From Actinomycetota bacterium (GTDB lineage: Bacteria > Actinomycetota > Actinomycetes > Propionibacteriales > Propionibacteriaceae), in assembly GCA_020161015.1 (NCBI GenBank), contig JAIUOT010000048.1, positions 1-53,790 on the forward strand: a stretch of DNA of 53,790 nucleotides, given 5' to 3'. Positions 1 to 8,458 of this stretch are shown piece by piece. The notes under the pieces were generated by a model. The model was not told where the DNA came from. It saw only the letters and a list, made by a program, of their open reading frames with translations, and ran no database searches. A program made the translations under genes and the position numbers. Within the stretch, counting starts at the first letter, position 1. The number at the start of each line of letters is the position of its first letter.

Positions 1-34
1 CGAACACGTTCAGATGAGCCCTACATTGGGACAC

Positions 35-91
35 GGGAGAACCTCCTTGGAATGTGACCTTCGCAAGCCACACCCCAATGGGGGTTCTCCC
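35..91 (-). terminator. Candidate hairpin terminator after larB
   Basis: Arms at 35-50 and 75-91 pair over about 16 bases with one mismatch and one bulge, around a 24-base loop. The hairpin begins about 45 bases past the larB stop codon. There is no clear U tract, which is common in high-GC actinobacteria. Nothing else is recognisable in bases 1-136. Confidence 0.45.
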
Positions 92-136
92 TCTTCGTCA
101 ACCAGTGCCTGTCACCAACGTCCCGGCCGAGTACAG

Positions 137-829
137 CTAGGAGCGGGGCGCGGCGATCTGCGCGGCGAGGTGCCCGGCGCCGTACCCGTTGTCGATGTTC
201 ACCACCGCAACGCCGGGCGCGCACGCGTTCAGCATCGTGAGGAGCGCAGCCAGCCCTTCGAAGGCCGCCCCGTACCCGACGGAGGTGGGCACAGCCACCA
301 CCGGGGCCGACACCAGCCCGGCGACGACGCTCGGGAGGGCCCCGTCCATCCCGGCCACCACCACCACCGCGGACGCCGAGCGCAGCAGGTCGAGACGCCG
401 CAGGATGCGGTGCAGCCCGGCGACGCCCACGTCGACGACCAGTTCGGTCGGCCGTCCGAGAAAGCGCGCGGCGAGCTCCGCCTCGCGTGCCACCGGCAGG
501 TCGGACGTGCCGGCGGCGGCCACGACCACCAGGCCACCCGTGGGCTCGGGCATCACCGGGGGCCACCACAGCAGCCCCGACTCGGCGTCGTGCGCGGCGT
601 CCGGTAGCGCGCTGCGGACGGCGTCCGCGTGCTCGGGCGTGGCGCGCGTGAAGAGGGTCCGGGCCGACCTGTCGGCCACCGCTGCGGCGATGCGGCGCAC
701 CTGCTCCGCGGTCTTCGACGCGCAGTAGACCGCCTCGGCGTACCCGCGGCGGCGTTCCCGGTCGAAGTCGAGGTCGGCCACCTGCTGGAGTTCCGGCGGC
801 GGCTGCCACGCCTCGCCGGGCTCAGGCAT
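137..829 (-). CDS. larB: LarB, nickel-pincer cofactor biosynthesis carboxylase/hydrolase
   Basis: 230 aa. In the characterised family LarB carboxylates the nicotinate ring of NaAD and cleaves the phosphoanhydride, giving the bis-carboxylate mononucleotide used by LarE. The N-terminal helix with a DFDRERRRGYAEAV-type stretch is followed by a C-terminal PurE/AIR-carboxylase-like domain (about residues 95-225) containing AGTSDLPVAREA and VPTSVGYGA. I chose the ATG at 829 because it overlaps the larE stop by 8 bases, so the two are probably translationally coupled. An upstream in-frame extension to 931 runs inside larE and is not credible. LarC, which inserts nickel, is not in the window; it could lie just beyond base 1, downstream of larB. 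Confidence 0.9.
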   Translation of the reverse strand: MPEPGEAWQPPPELQQVADLDFDRERRRGYAEAVYCASKTAEQVRRIAAAVADRSARTLFTRATPEHADAVRSALPDAAHDAESGLLWWPPVMPEPTGGLVVVAAAGTSDLPVAREAELAARFLGRPTELVVDVGVAGLHRILRRLDLLRSASAVVVVAGMDGALPSVVAGLVSAPVVAVPTSVGYGAAFEGLAALLTMLNACAPGVAVVNIDNGYGAGHLAAQIAAPRS

Positions 830-1679
830 CGCCGCGCAACGACGGCGTGAGCAGGGGCAGGGTGAAGGCACCCGACTGGACGCCGGCCAGGTCGACGCAC
901 ACGAAGCGGAACCCCGCCGCCCGCACCCCACGGACCAGTTGGGTGCGGGCCGGCTCCGACACGGCCCTGAGCAGGTCGCCGGGCGGGACCTCGATGCGCG
1001 CGGTCTCGCCGTGGTGGCGCACCCGCGCCTCGGTGAAGCCCAGGGCGTGCAGCACCTCCTCCGCGTCCTCGACCTGGCGCAGCTTGGCCGCGGTCACGGG
1101 CTCGTGGTGCGGGATGCGGGACGCGAGGCAGGGTGCTGCGGGCTTGTCGGCCGACCGCAGCCCCAGGGCGCGAGCGACCCGGCGCACGTCGTCCTTGCCC
1201 AGGCCCGCCTCGGCCAGTGGCCGGAGCACCCGGTGGTTCGTCGCCGCGGCGGAACCCGGGCGGTCCGGACGCCGCGCGTCGTCGGCGTTCTCGCCGTAGG
1301 CGATCGCGGTGAGGTGGTAGCGACGCGCCACGCCGTCGTCGATGCGGCTGAACAGCTCGGTCTTGCAGTGGAAGCACCGGTCGGGGCCGTTGGCGCGGTA
1401 CTCGGGCCGGTCCAGCTCGTGCGTCCGCAGCTCCACCAGCGGGGCGCCGATCTCCGCGGCCACCTCGTGCGCTGCGCGGCGCTCAGAGGCTGCGAGGCTG
1501 GAGGACACCCCGAGGATCGCCAGCGTCCGGTCGGCGCCGAGGCTGCGGGTGGCCAGGGCCAGCAGGACCGAGGAGTCGACCCCACCGGAGAAGGCGACCC
1601 CGAGGCGCTCGGGCTCACCGAGGGCGACCCCCACCCGGTCGGCCAGGGTGGCGATTTCCGCCGGCAGCTCCTCGGTCAT
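822..1679 (-). CDS. larE: LarE, ATP-dependent sulfur transferase for the nickel-pincer cofactor
   Basis: 285 aa, normal length. LarE adenylates the carboxylates of the LarB product and converts them to thiocarboxylates. The PP-loop AFSGGVDSSV is at residues 29-38. Three cysteines are visible: C102 and C105 (RCFHCK) and C184 (APCLASR). C184 matches the sacrificial cysteine of Lactobacillus LarE. The three-cysteine pattern resembles LarE proteins reported to bind a [4Fe-4S] cluster, so this one may be catalytic in sulfur transfer rather than self-sacrificing (inference). The ATG at 1679 is preferred over the GTG at 1694 because AAGGTGG lies just before it. It is 15 bases after the gnd stop, so gnd-larE-larB look like one operon. 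Confidence 0.92.
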   Translation of the reverse strand: MTEELPAEIATLADRVGVALGEPERLGVAFSGGVDSSVLLALATRSLGADRTLAILGVSSSLAASERRAAHEVAAEIGAPLVELRTHELDRPEYRANGPDRCFHCKTELFSRIDDGVARRYHLTAIAYGENADDARRPDRPGSAAATNHRVLRPLAEAGLGKDDVRRVARALGLRSADKPAAPCLASRIPHHEPVTAAKLRQVEDAEEVLHALGFTEARVRHHGETARIEVPPGDLLRAVSEPARTQLVRGVRAAGFRFVCVDLAGVQSGAFTLPLLTPSLRGDA

Positions 1680-1694
1680 GCGTCCACCTTGCAC

Positions 1695-3173
1695 TCAGGC
1701 ACCCGCCCCGGCAAGGCCCGACACCTCGATCTCGTTCCCTCCGGCCGACCAGAGGGTGTGGAACACCCCGGGCCGGTCCACCCGGCGGTAGGTGTGCGCG
1801 CCGAACAGGTCGCGCTGGGCCTGGATCAGTGCCGCGGAGCTGCGCGGCGCGCGAAGCCCGTCGTAATAGGCCAGCGACGACGCGAACGCCGGCGCAGGGA
1901 TGCCGGCCTGCGCCGCCCGGGCCACCACCCGGCGCCACGCCGGGAGGCCGGCCGTGACCGCGTCGGCGAAGTAGGGGTCGGACAGCAGCAGCGGCAGCCC
2001 CGGGTCGCGCTCGTAGGCCTCGGTGATCCGGTTGAGGAAGCGGGCCCGGATGATGCAGCCGCCACGCCAGATGCGCGCCATCGCGCCACGGTCGATGTCC
2101 CAGCCGTAGGTGTCGCTGGCCGCGGCGATCTGGTCGAACCCCTGGGAGTACGCGACGACCTTCGAGGCGTACAGCGCCGAGCGGACGTCCTCGACGAACG
2201 CCGCCCGGTCGTCGACCACCAGCGCGTCCGCCTCCGCGGGCAGGGTCCGGCGCGCGGCCTCGCGCTGGGGCAGCGAGCTGGACAGCGCGCGGGCGAAGGT
2301 TGCCTCCGCGATGCCGGTGACCGGGACGCCCAGGTTGAGCGCGTTCTGGACGGTCCACCGGCCGGTGCCCTTCTGGCCGGCCTCGTCGACGACCACATCG
2401 ACGAACGGACGGCCGGTCTCCGCGTCCACGTGGCGCAGCGCCTGCGCGGTGATCTCGATCAGGAACGACTCCAGGTCGCCCGAGTCCCACTCGGCGAAGA
2501 TGTCGCCGATCTCGGCAGGGGTCGCGCCCAGCCCGCTGCGGAGCAGGTCGTAGGCCTCCCCGATCAGCTGCATGTCGGCGTACTCGATGCCGTTGTGGAC
2601 CATCTTGACGAAGTGGCCGGCGCCGTCCGGGCCCACGTGCGTGCAGCACGGGACGCCGTCCACCTGGGCGGCGATGCTCTCCAGGAGCGGCCCGAGCACC
2701 TCGTAGGACTCGGCGGGGCCGCCCGGCATGATCGCCGGCCCCCGAAGCGCGCCCTCCTCGCCGCCGGAGATGCCCGCGCCGACGAAGTGCAGGCCCTTCT
2801 CCCGCAGCGCGGCCTCGCGCCGGATGGTGTCGGGGAAGTGCGCGTTGCCGCCGTCGACGAGGATGTCACCCGTCTCCAGGTGCGGCACGAGCGCATCAAT
2901 CGTGGCGTCCGTCCCCGCACCGGCCTGGACCATCATGATGATCCGGCGGGGCCGCTGGAGGCTGGCCAAGAAGTCGGCCACCGTCTCCGAGGGCACGAAG
3001 GCGCCCTCGTCGCCGTGCGCGGCGACAAGCTCACGGGTCCGGCCGGGAGTGCGGTTGAACAGGGCGACCCGGTGACCCCGGCTGGCGAAGTTGCGGGCCA
3101 GGTTGCTGCCCATCACGGCGAGTCCCACCACGCCGACGTCGGCGAGGTCGGAGGCGGGGAGGGGACTGGTCAT
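1695..3173 (-). CDS. gnd: 6-phosphogluconate dehydrogenase, decarboxylating
   Basis: 492 aa, full length. Oxidises and decarboxylates 6-phosphogluconate to ribulose-5-phosphate in the pentose phosphate pathway. The N-terminal Rossmann domain starts with VGVVGLAVMGSNLARN. The substrate site is represented by ISGGEEGA, and HFVKMVHNGIEY carries the catalytic lysine. The gene heads an operon with larE and larB and is divergent from a LacI regulator at 3288. Its placement beside uronate genes and nickel-cofactor genes, instead of with zwf, suggests a job in sugar-acid catabolism, with gluconate entering through this enzyme. Confidence 0.96.
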   Translation of the reverse strand: MTSPLPASDLADVGVVGLAVMGSNLARNFASRGHRVALFNRTPGRTRELVAAHGDEGAFVPSETVADFLASLQRPRRIIMMVQAGAGTDATIDALVPHLETGDILVDGGNAHFPDTIRREAALREKGLHFVGAGISGGEEGALRGPAIMPGGPAESYEVLGPLLESIAAQVDGVPCCTHVGPDGAGHFVKMVHNGIEYADMQLIGEAYDLLRSGLGATPAEIGDIFAEWDSGDLESFLIEITAQALRHVDAETGRPFVDVVVDEAGQKGTGRWTVQNALNLGVPVTGIAEATFARALSSSLPQREAARRTLPAEADALVVDDRAAFVEDVRSALYASKVVAYSQGFDQIAAASDTYGWDIDRGAMARIWRGGCIIRARFLNRITEAYERDPGLPLLLSDPYFADAVTAGLPAWRRVVARAAQAGIPAPAFASSLAYYDGLRAPRSSAALIQAQRDLFGAHTYRRVDRPGVFHTLWSAGGNEIEVSGLAGAGA

Positions 3174-3245
3174 GGACGGCCTTTCTCACGGACGGTGCTG
3201 CGGCCGGGCGGCCACCACTCCACCCAACCAAACACTCCCCTGCCC

Positions 3246-3259
3246 GACAACGAGTTGCC
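3246..3259. promoter_or_regulatory. Candidate LacI-type operator, gnd/lacI divergent region
   Basis: GACAACGAGTTGCC; its complement GGCAACTCGTTGTC agrees at 11 of 14 positions with GGCAACGCGTTTGC at 5620-5633 in the larA/uxaC divergent region. A shared site in front of both divergent gene pairs is what a local LacI regulator would need. No footprint evidence. Confidence 0.45.
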
Positions 3260-3287
3260 GTCGGTTGCTCGGCGTTACGCTGGTGCG

Positions 3288-4343
3288 GTGACGGAGCAGC
3301 CACACACCGCGGTCACCATCTATGACGTCGCGAAGGCGGCGGGGGTGGCGCCGTCCACGGTGAGCCGCACGTTCGCCCGTCCCGGGCGGGTGAACGCCGA
3401 CACCGCGGCGCGGATCCGGCGCATCGCCGATGAGCTGGGCTACCGCGCCAACCCCATCGGGCAGGCCCTCTCCACGTCGCAGACCCGGCTGATCGGCCTC
3501 ATGGTCTCCGACGTGGCCAACCCGTTCTACTCCCAGCTCATCCGTGGCGCACAGCTCGCTGCCACCGAGGCCGGCTACGAGATTCTGCTGGCCGACAGCC
3601 GCGAATCGGGGACGCGGGAGCGGACGGCGCTGGAGCGGCTCGTGCCCGTCGTGGAGGGCTTCGTCATCGGCAGTTCACGGATGTCCGACTCCGCCCTGCG
3701 CAACATCGCGAAGCAGCGGCCGATGGTGGTGCTCAACCGCGCGCTCCTGGACGTGCCGAGCGTGGTCACCGACAACGCCGGCGGCATGCGGGCGGCGGTG
3801 GAGCTCCTCCGCGAGCTCGGTCACGACTCGGTGGTCTACGTTGCCGGCCCGGAGGCCTCCTGGCCGGACGGGATGAGGTTCCGCGCACTGCGCGACCTCG
3901 GGACATCCTCCGGCCTCGGCGTGCAGAAGGTCGGGCCGTTCCTGCCGACCTTCGAGGGCGGGCTGGCCGCGTCCCGCGTGCTGCTGGAGCGCCTGCCGAC
4001 GGCGGTGATCGCCTACAACGACCTGATGGCGATCGGGGTCATGCACGGCTTCCTCGCCGAGGGGGTCAGGATCCCCGAGCAGGTGAGCGTCATCGGGTTC
4101 GACGACATCCTGATCTCGCGGCTCGTGCTCCCGTCCCTCACCACCGTCGCCGCGCCGATGCGGCAGATGGGCGCGACGGCCGTGAACAACGTGGTCGCGC
4201 TGATCAAGGGCGCCCGGCACCGCGCGGAGGAGGCCATGGTGATGCCGGTCCAGCTCAAGGTGCGCGGCTCGACCGGTCAGCGCAGGCGGAAGAGGGTCTC
4301 CCCCGCGTTGGGCACCACCATGGTGTCGGGATCGGCCTCGTAG
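3288..4343 (+). CDS. LacI-family transcriptional regulator of the uronate/gnd locus
   Basis: 351 aa, typical LacI/GalR size. The N-terminal helix-turn-helix (about residues 9-30, VTIYDVAKAAGVAPSTVSRT) is followed by a periplasmic-binding-protein-like effector domain with SDVANPFYSQLIRGA and VIGFDDILISR. I start it at the GTG at 3288; the reading frame stays open far upstream, but that part is antisense to gnd and lar genes. The C terminus runs about 67 bases past the larA stop on the opposite strand, so the two genes converge and overlap. Position between gnd and the larA/uxaC pair makes a sugar acid (gluconate, mannonate, fructuronate or glucuronate) the likely inducer. Confidence 0.9.
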   Translation: MTEQPHTAVTIYDVAKAAGVAPSTVSRTFARPGRVNADTAARIRRIADELGYRANPIGQALSTSQTRLIGLMVSDVANPFYSQLIRGAQLAATEAGYEILLADSRESGTRERTALERLVPVVEGFVIGSSRMSDSALRNIAKQRPMVVLNRALLDVPSVVTDNAGGMRAAVELLRELGHDSVVYVAGPEASWPDGMRFRALRDLGTSSGLGVQKVGPFLPTFEGGLAASRVLLERLPTAVIAYNDLMAIGVMHGFLAEGVRIPEQVSVIGFDDILISRLVLPSLTTVAAPMRQMGATAVNNVVALIKGARHRAEEAMVMPVQLKVRGSTGQRRRKRVSPALGTTMVSGSAS

Positions 4344-5566
4344 GCGGCCAGGTCCACGTCGTCCGGGGAGAGGTAGCCGAGGTTCGCACCGCGCACCTTG
4401 TCCTCCGGGATCGCCGTGCACAGCGTCACCTGCACCCGGCAGCGCTCGCCGTCCACCTCGTCGTAGGTGCCGGCCCCACGCAGGTGCGTGCTGTGGGCGA
4501 GCACGCCCCAGTGCACCCCGGCGAACCGGTCCCACTGGCTCACGAAGTAGTCGCGGCAGTGGTAGCCGATGTCGTAGATCTCCTTGTGGACGAACGAGAT
4601 CTCCCGCACGTGCGGCGCGTACAGGATGACCTCGCCGCCGTCGGCCACCACCGGCTCGAGCTTGTAGAAGCCCTTCGCCGCCGTCCAGATGTCCTCGTAC
4701 TTCTCGGGGATCAGTGACACGACGCGCTTCACGGGGGCGTCAAGGTAGCGGACGTGGGTGCGCGCGGAGATCTGCGCCGCGGCGGCCCAGGCCGACTCCG
4801 TGCTGCCGAACGCGACCGCGTGGAGGTCGTGCGTGCCGGACTTCGCCACAACGCAGAGCGCAAGCTTCTCCGCGGGAATCATGTCCGCCGCCTCGTTGAT
4901 CAGCGCGCGGACGGGGGTGATGCCCAGCGTGCCGATGATCTGGGCGCTGGTGATCAGCGCGCCGACCCAGTGGGTGAGGTCGATGATCTCCTGGCCGGCG
5001 ATCCCGGGGAAGAAGTACTTGTTGCCGCCGGAGAAGCCGACGACCTCGTGGGGGAAGACCGGGCCGATCACCAGTGCCACGTCGTGCTCGACCACCGCCT
5101 TGTTGAGGGCGACGCGGGCCGGCACCGACAGCAGCCCGTCACTGAGCTCGGACACCCGTTCGGCGCTGATCGTGCCGAGCTCGACGAAGGTCTCCGGGCG
5201 CCACCACTCGTGGTTCACCACGGTCATCCCGGGATAGGTCGCCTCGAGCCCGCCGTCGTCGTAGCCGAGGTGGCGGGCGATCGCCTCCTCGGTCATCGCG
5301 ACGTGCGTGCCGAGCGCGATGACCGCGGTCAGGGCGCTGACGCGTCCGGCGAGCGCGCCGTGGACGGCCCGCAGCAGCAGCGGCAGCGGACTGGACCGGG
5401 TGCCGTCCGGGACGACGAGGCAGACGCTGCGCCCGTCGAGGTCGAGGGCGGCCAGCTGCTGGCGGACGAACTCCCGCACCTGGTCGTCGGTCAGCACGTG
5501 GTCGGCGCTCCCGAGCACGGCGGCGGAGGAGGCGAGTTCAGCGATGACGTCGACGCTCTGGCTCAT
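4277..5566 (-). CDS. LarA-family nickel-dependent 2-hydroxyacid racemase/epimerase
   Basis: 429 aa. The LarA superfamily uses the nickel-pincer nucleotide made by LarB/E/C for hydride-transfer inversion of an alpha-hydroxy acid. The phosphate-loop-like PDGTRSS lies at residues 53-59, a candidate acid/base H88 in ALGTHVAMTEE, a candidate cofactor lysine K156 in ALNKAVVEHD, and H173 in PHEVVGFSGGNK at the expected nickel-ligand position. These assignments are by motif, not alignment. The family includes racemases of lactate, malate and others and a reported D-gluconate 2-epimerase. With UxaC, UxuB and Gnd as neighbours and no lactate genes, mannonate/gluconate epimerisation is my preferred substrate (inference). 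The start at 5566 has GTGGGGGC ahead of it and is divergent from uxaC. Confidence 0.88.
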   Translation of the reverse strand: MSQSVDVIAELASSAAVLGSADHVLTDDQVREFVRQQLAALDLDGRSVCLVVPDGTRSSPLPLLLRAVHGALAGRVSALTAVIALGTHVAMTEEAIARHLGYDDGGLEATYPGMTVVNHEWWRPETFVELGTISAERVSELSDGLLSVPARVALNKAVVEHDVALVIGPVFPHEVVGFSGGNKYFFPGIAGQEIIDLTHWVGALITSAQIIGTLGITPVRALINEAADMIPAEKLALCVVAKSGTHDLHAVAFGSTESAWAAAAQISARTHVRYLDAPVKRVVSLIPEKYEDIWTAAKGFYKLEPVVADGGEVILYAPHVREISFVHKEIYDIGYHCRDYFVSQWDRFAGVHWGVLAHSTHLRGAGTYDEVDGERCRVQVTLCTAIPEDKVRGANLGYLSPDDVDLAAYEADPDTMVVPNAGETLFRLR

Positions 5567-5619
5567 GCCCCCACACTGCCGCCGCGCACGCACGGGGGCA
5601 ACAGGATGAGGCAACTCGC

Positions 5620-5633
5620 GGCAACGCGTTTGC
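5620..5633. promoter_or_regulatory. Candidate LacI-type operator, larA/uxaC divergent region
   Basis: GGCAACGCGTTTGC, a near-palindrome centred on CGCG, preceded at 5610 by a second GGCAACTCG half-site. It lies between the larA-family gene (start 5566, minus) and uxaC (start 5664, plus) and resembles the site at 3246-3259. Confidence 0.5.
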
Positions 5634-5663
5634 GCCCGGCGTCCCCGGGAGAACGATGGGGGC

Positions 5664-7073
5664 ATGGCTCGACTCGACCTCCACCCCGACCGGATGCTGC
5701 CGGCCGACGCCGGACTGCGACCTCTCGCCAGGGAGATCTACGAATCGGTGCGCGACCTGCCGATCGTCTCCCCCCACGGCCACGTGCCGGCCGAGTGGCT
5801 CGCCGACGACCAGCCGTTCAGCGACCCCACGTCGCTGCTGATCACGCCGGACCACTACGTCAACCGCCTCCTGCACGCCAACGGCGTTGGCCTGGACCAG
5901 CTCGGCGTCGGCCAGCGCGAGTTCGGGCCCGAGCAGTCCCGTGAGGCGTTCCGGCTGCTCTGCACGCACTGGGACGCCTACCGCGGCACCCCGGTGCGCT
6001 TCTGGCTGGAATCCGAGCTGGTCGACATCTTCGGCCTCGACCTGGCCCCGTCCGCGGAGACCGCGGACGAGCTGTACGACGCGATCGACGCGAAGCTCCG
6101 GCTGCCGGAGTTCCGTCCCCGGGCCCTCTACGAGCGCTTCAACCTGTCGTTCCTCGCCACCACCGACGACCCGTGCGACGACCTCGCCGCCCACGACCGG
6201 CTGCGGGCCGACCCGACCTGGACCGGCCAGGTGGCCCCGACCTTCCGTCCCGACCGCTACCTCGAGCCCGCCCGCGCCGACTGGAACGAGCTGGTCGACC
6301 GGCTCGGCGAGGTGAGCGGGATCGACACCGGCAGCTGGGCCGGCTGGGTGTCGGCGATGGAGATCCGGCGGGCGTACTTCCGGGCCCACGGCGCGGTCTC
6401 CAGCGACCACTCCCACGCCGACGCCCGCGTCGAGCCGCTGGACGCCGCCGAGGCGGACCGCCTGTACCGGGCGGCCCGGCAGGGGACGATCGGCACCGCG
6501 GAGGCCGACACCCTGCGACGGGCCTTCATGTTCGAGCAGGCCCGGATGGCCGCGGACGACGGACTGGTGATGACCATGCACCCCGCCGTCTACCGCAACC
6601 ACCACACCCCGAGCTTCGAGCGGTTCGGCGCCGACGTGGGCGCCGACATCCCCCTGCAGGTCGAGTTCACCCGGGCCCTCCAGCCGATGCTCGCAGCGTT
6701 CGGGACGTCGGCGTACTTCCAGGTGGTGCTGTTCACCATCGACGAGACCGTCTACTCCCGCGAGCTCGCTCCCCTGGCGGGGTTCTACCCCAGCGTGTAC
6801 GTCGGCGTGCCCTGGTGGTTCATCGACGCGCCCGACGCGATGGTCCGCTTCCGCTCCGCGATCACCGAGACCGTCGGCTTCGGCCGCACGTCCGGCTTCA
6901 TCGATGACACCCGGGCGTACCTGTCCATTCCCGCCCGCCACGACCTCAGCCGCCGCGTCGACGCCGGCTACCTCGCCCGCCTCGTCGGCGAGCACCGGCT
7001 CACCATCGACGAGGCCGTCGAGAGCGCCACCGAACTGGTGGCCGGCAACCCACGGAAGGCGTTCAAGCTGTGA
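5664..7073 (+). CDS. uxaC: Uronate isomerase (glucuronate/galacturonate isomerase)
   Basis: 469 aa, the normal length for UxaC. Interconverts D-glucuronate and D-fructuronate (or galacturonate and tagaturonate) in the cytoplasm. It is an amidohydrolase-fold protein. The metal-binding SPHGHVPAEW (H38, H40), FNLSFLATTDDPCDDL and GFGRTSGFIDDTRAYLSI near the C terminus are visible. The stop codon overlaps the GTG of the next gene in a GTGA arrangement, so uxaC, the reductase and the kinase form a tightly coupled operon. A competing ATG at 5656 is out of frame. Confidence 0.95.
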   Translation: MARLDLHPDRMLPADAGLRPLAREIYESVRDLPIVSPHGHVPAEWLADDQPFSDPTSLLITPDHYVNRLLHANGVGLDQLGVGQREFGPEQSREAFRLLCTHWDAYRGTPVRFWLESELVDIFGLDLAPSAETADELYDAIDAKLRLPEFRPRALYERFNLSFLATTDDPCDDLAAHDRLRADPTWTGQVAPTFRPDRYLEPARADWNELVDRLGEVSGIDTGSWAGWVSAMEIRRAYFRAHGAVSSDHSHADARVEPLDAAEADRLYRAARQGTIGTAEADTLRRAFMFEQARMAADDGLVMTMHPAVYRNHHTPSFERFGADVGADIPLQVEFTRALQPMLAAFGTSAYFQVVLFTIDETVYSRELAPLAGFYPSVYVGVPWWFIDAPDAMVRFRSAITETVGFGRTSGFIDDTRAYLSIPARHDLSRRVDAGYLARLVGEHRLTIDEAVESATELVAGNPRKAFKL

Positions 7074-8458
7074 CCGCGATCCCCACCCTGTCCCGGGGGG
7101 CCGGGCACGGCCGCCCCGCGGCCCCCGTCCGCATCGTCCACCTCGGCCTGGGCAACTTCTTCCGCGCCCACCAGGCCTGGTACACCGAGCACGCCGGGGA
7201 CGCCGCGGAGTGGGGCATCGCGGCCTTCACCGGACGCTCGTCGGCGATGGCCGACGCGCTGCGTCCCCAGGACGCCCTGTACACGCTGGTCACCCGTGGG
7301 GCGGCCGGGGACTCCTTCGAGGTGGTCTCCAGCATCTCCGCGGTGCACGCGGCCGACGAGCACGCGGCGTTCCTCGACTACCTCCGCTCCCCCGCCCTGG
7401 CGGTGGTGACGCTCACCGTCACCGAGGCCGGCTACCTGCGCGGCCCGGGTGGCGGGCTCGCCCTGGACCGTCCCGACGTCGCCGGCGACGTGGCCGCCCT
7501 GCGCGCGGATGCCGTGGCCCCGGTGACCACCGCGCCCGGACGGATCGTCGCCGGGCTCCTCGCCCGTCGCGGCGCCGGTGCCGGCGCGCTGGCCGTCCTG
7601 TCCTGCGACAACCTCTCGCACAACGGCGAGGCGCTGCAGCGCGTCGTCTGCGACCTGGCCGCGGCCGTCGACCCGACCCTGCTGCCCTGGCTGGAGGAGA
7701 ACGTCACCTTCCCGACCACCATGGTCGACCGCATCACCCCGGCGACGACCGACGACCTCCGCGCAGCCGTGCGCGCCGCCACCGGTGCGGAGGACGCGTC
7801 CCCCGTGCCGACCGAGCCGTTCAGCGAGTGGGTGATCCAGGGTCGGTTCCCGGCAGGGCGTCCTGCCTGGGAGACCGCCGGAGCGCGCATCGTCGACGAC
7901 GTCGCGCCCTTCGAGCGGCGCAAGCTCGCCCTGCTCAACGGCTCGCACTCGCTGCTGGCCTACGCCGGGACGATCCTCGGGCACGAGACCGTTGCCGACG
8001 CCATCGCCGACGCCCGCTGCCTCGCCTGGGTCGAGCAGTGGTGGGACGAGGCGTGCCTCCACATCCCGCTGCCGTCGGGGGAGCTCGTCCGGTACCGCGG
8101 CGCCCTGCTCGAGCGGTACCGCAACCCGAACATCCGCCACGCGCTGGCACAGATCGCGGCGGACGGCTCGCTGAAGCTGCCCGTCCGCATCGTTCCCACC
8201 CTGCGTGCGGAGGCCGCGGCCGGCAGGCCGGCGCCCGGCGCGGCCCGCGTGCTGGCGGCCTGGGTGCTGCACCTGCGCGGCCACGGCGCGCCCGTCACCG
8301 ACGTCCGTGCCGTCGAGGTGCGGGCGCTCGTCGGCGGTACGCTCGAGGACGCGGTGTCGGGCGTCCTCGCCTTCCTCGACCCGGGGCTCGCCACCGACGG
8401 CCGCGTCCACGACGCCGTGCTCGCGCGGGCCCGTGACCTCACCGACCTCGAAGGATGA
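7070..8458 (+). CDS. uxuB: Mannitol-dehydrogenase-family reductase, probably fructuronate reductase (UxuB)
   Basis: 462 aa. The family reduces ketoses or keto-uronates with NADH; UxuB makes D-mannonate from D-fructuronate. The N-terminal Rossmann segment VHLGLGNFFRAHQAWY is at about residues 23-39. The catalytic lysine motif KLALLNGSH starts at K285, with N290 and H293 in the family positions. GTG start inside the uxaC stop (GTGA). Substrate assignment rests on the UxaC partner. UxaB (tagaturonate reductase) or a mannitol enzyme is possible but less supported. Confidence 0.88.
   Translation: MTAIPTLSRGAGHGRPAAPVRIVHLGLGNFFRAHQAWYTEHAGDAAEWGIAAFTGRSSAMADALRPQDALYTLVTRGAAGDSFEVVSSISAVHAADEHAAFLDYLRSPALAVVTLTVTEAGYLRGPGGGLALDRPDVAGDVAALRADAVAPVTTAPGRIVAGLLARRGAGAGALAVLSCDNLSHNGEALQRVVCDLAAAVDPTLLPWLEENVTFPTTMVDRITPATTDDLRAAVRAATGAEDASPVPTEPFSEWVIQGRFPAGRPAWETAGARIVDDVAPFERRKLALLNGSHSLLAYAGTILGHETVADAIADARCLAWVEQWWDEACLHIPLPSGELVRYRGALLERYRNPNIRHALAQIAADGSLKLPVRIVPTLRAEAAAGRPAPGAARVLAAWVLHLRGHGAPVTDVRAVEVRALVGGTLEDAVSGVLAFLDPGLATDGRVHDAVLARARDLTDLEG

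Noticed and set aside
939..3287. Open plus-strand frame continuous with the LacI gene (1134 codons in all)
   Set aside because: It is antisense to larE and gnd, which carry clear family motifs. Only the part from 3288 encodes a recognisable protein.
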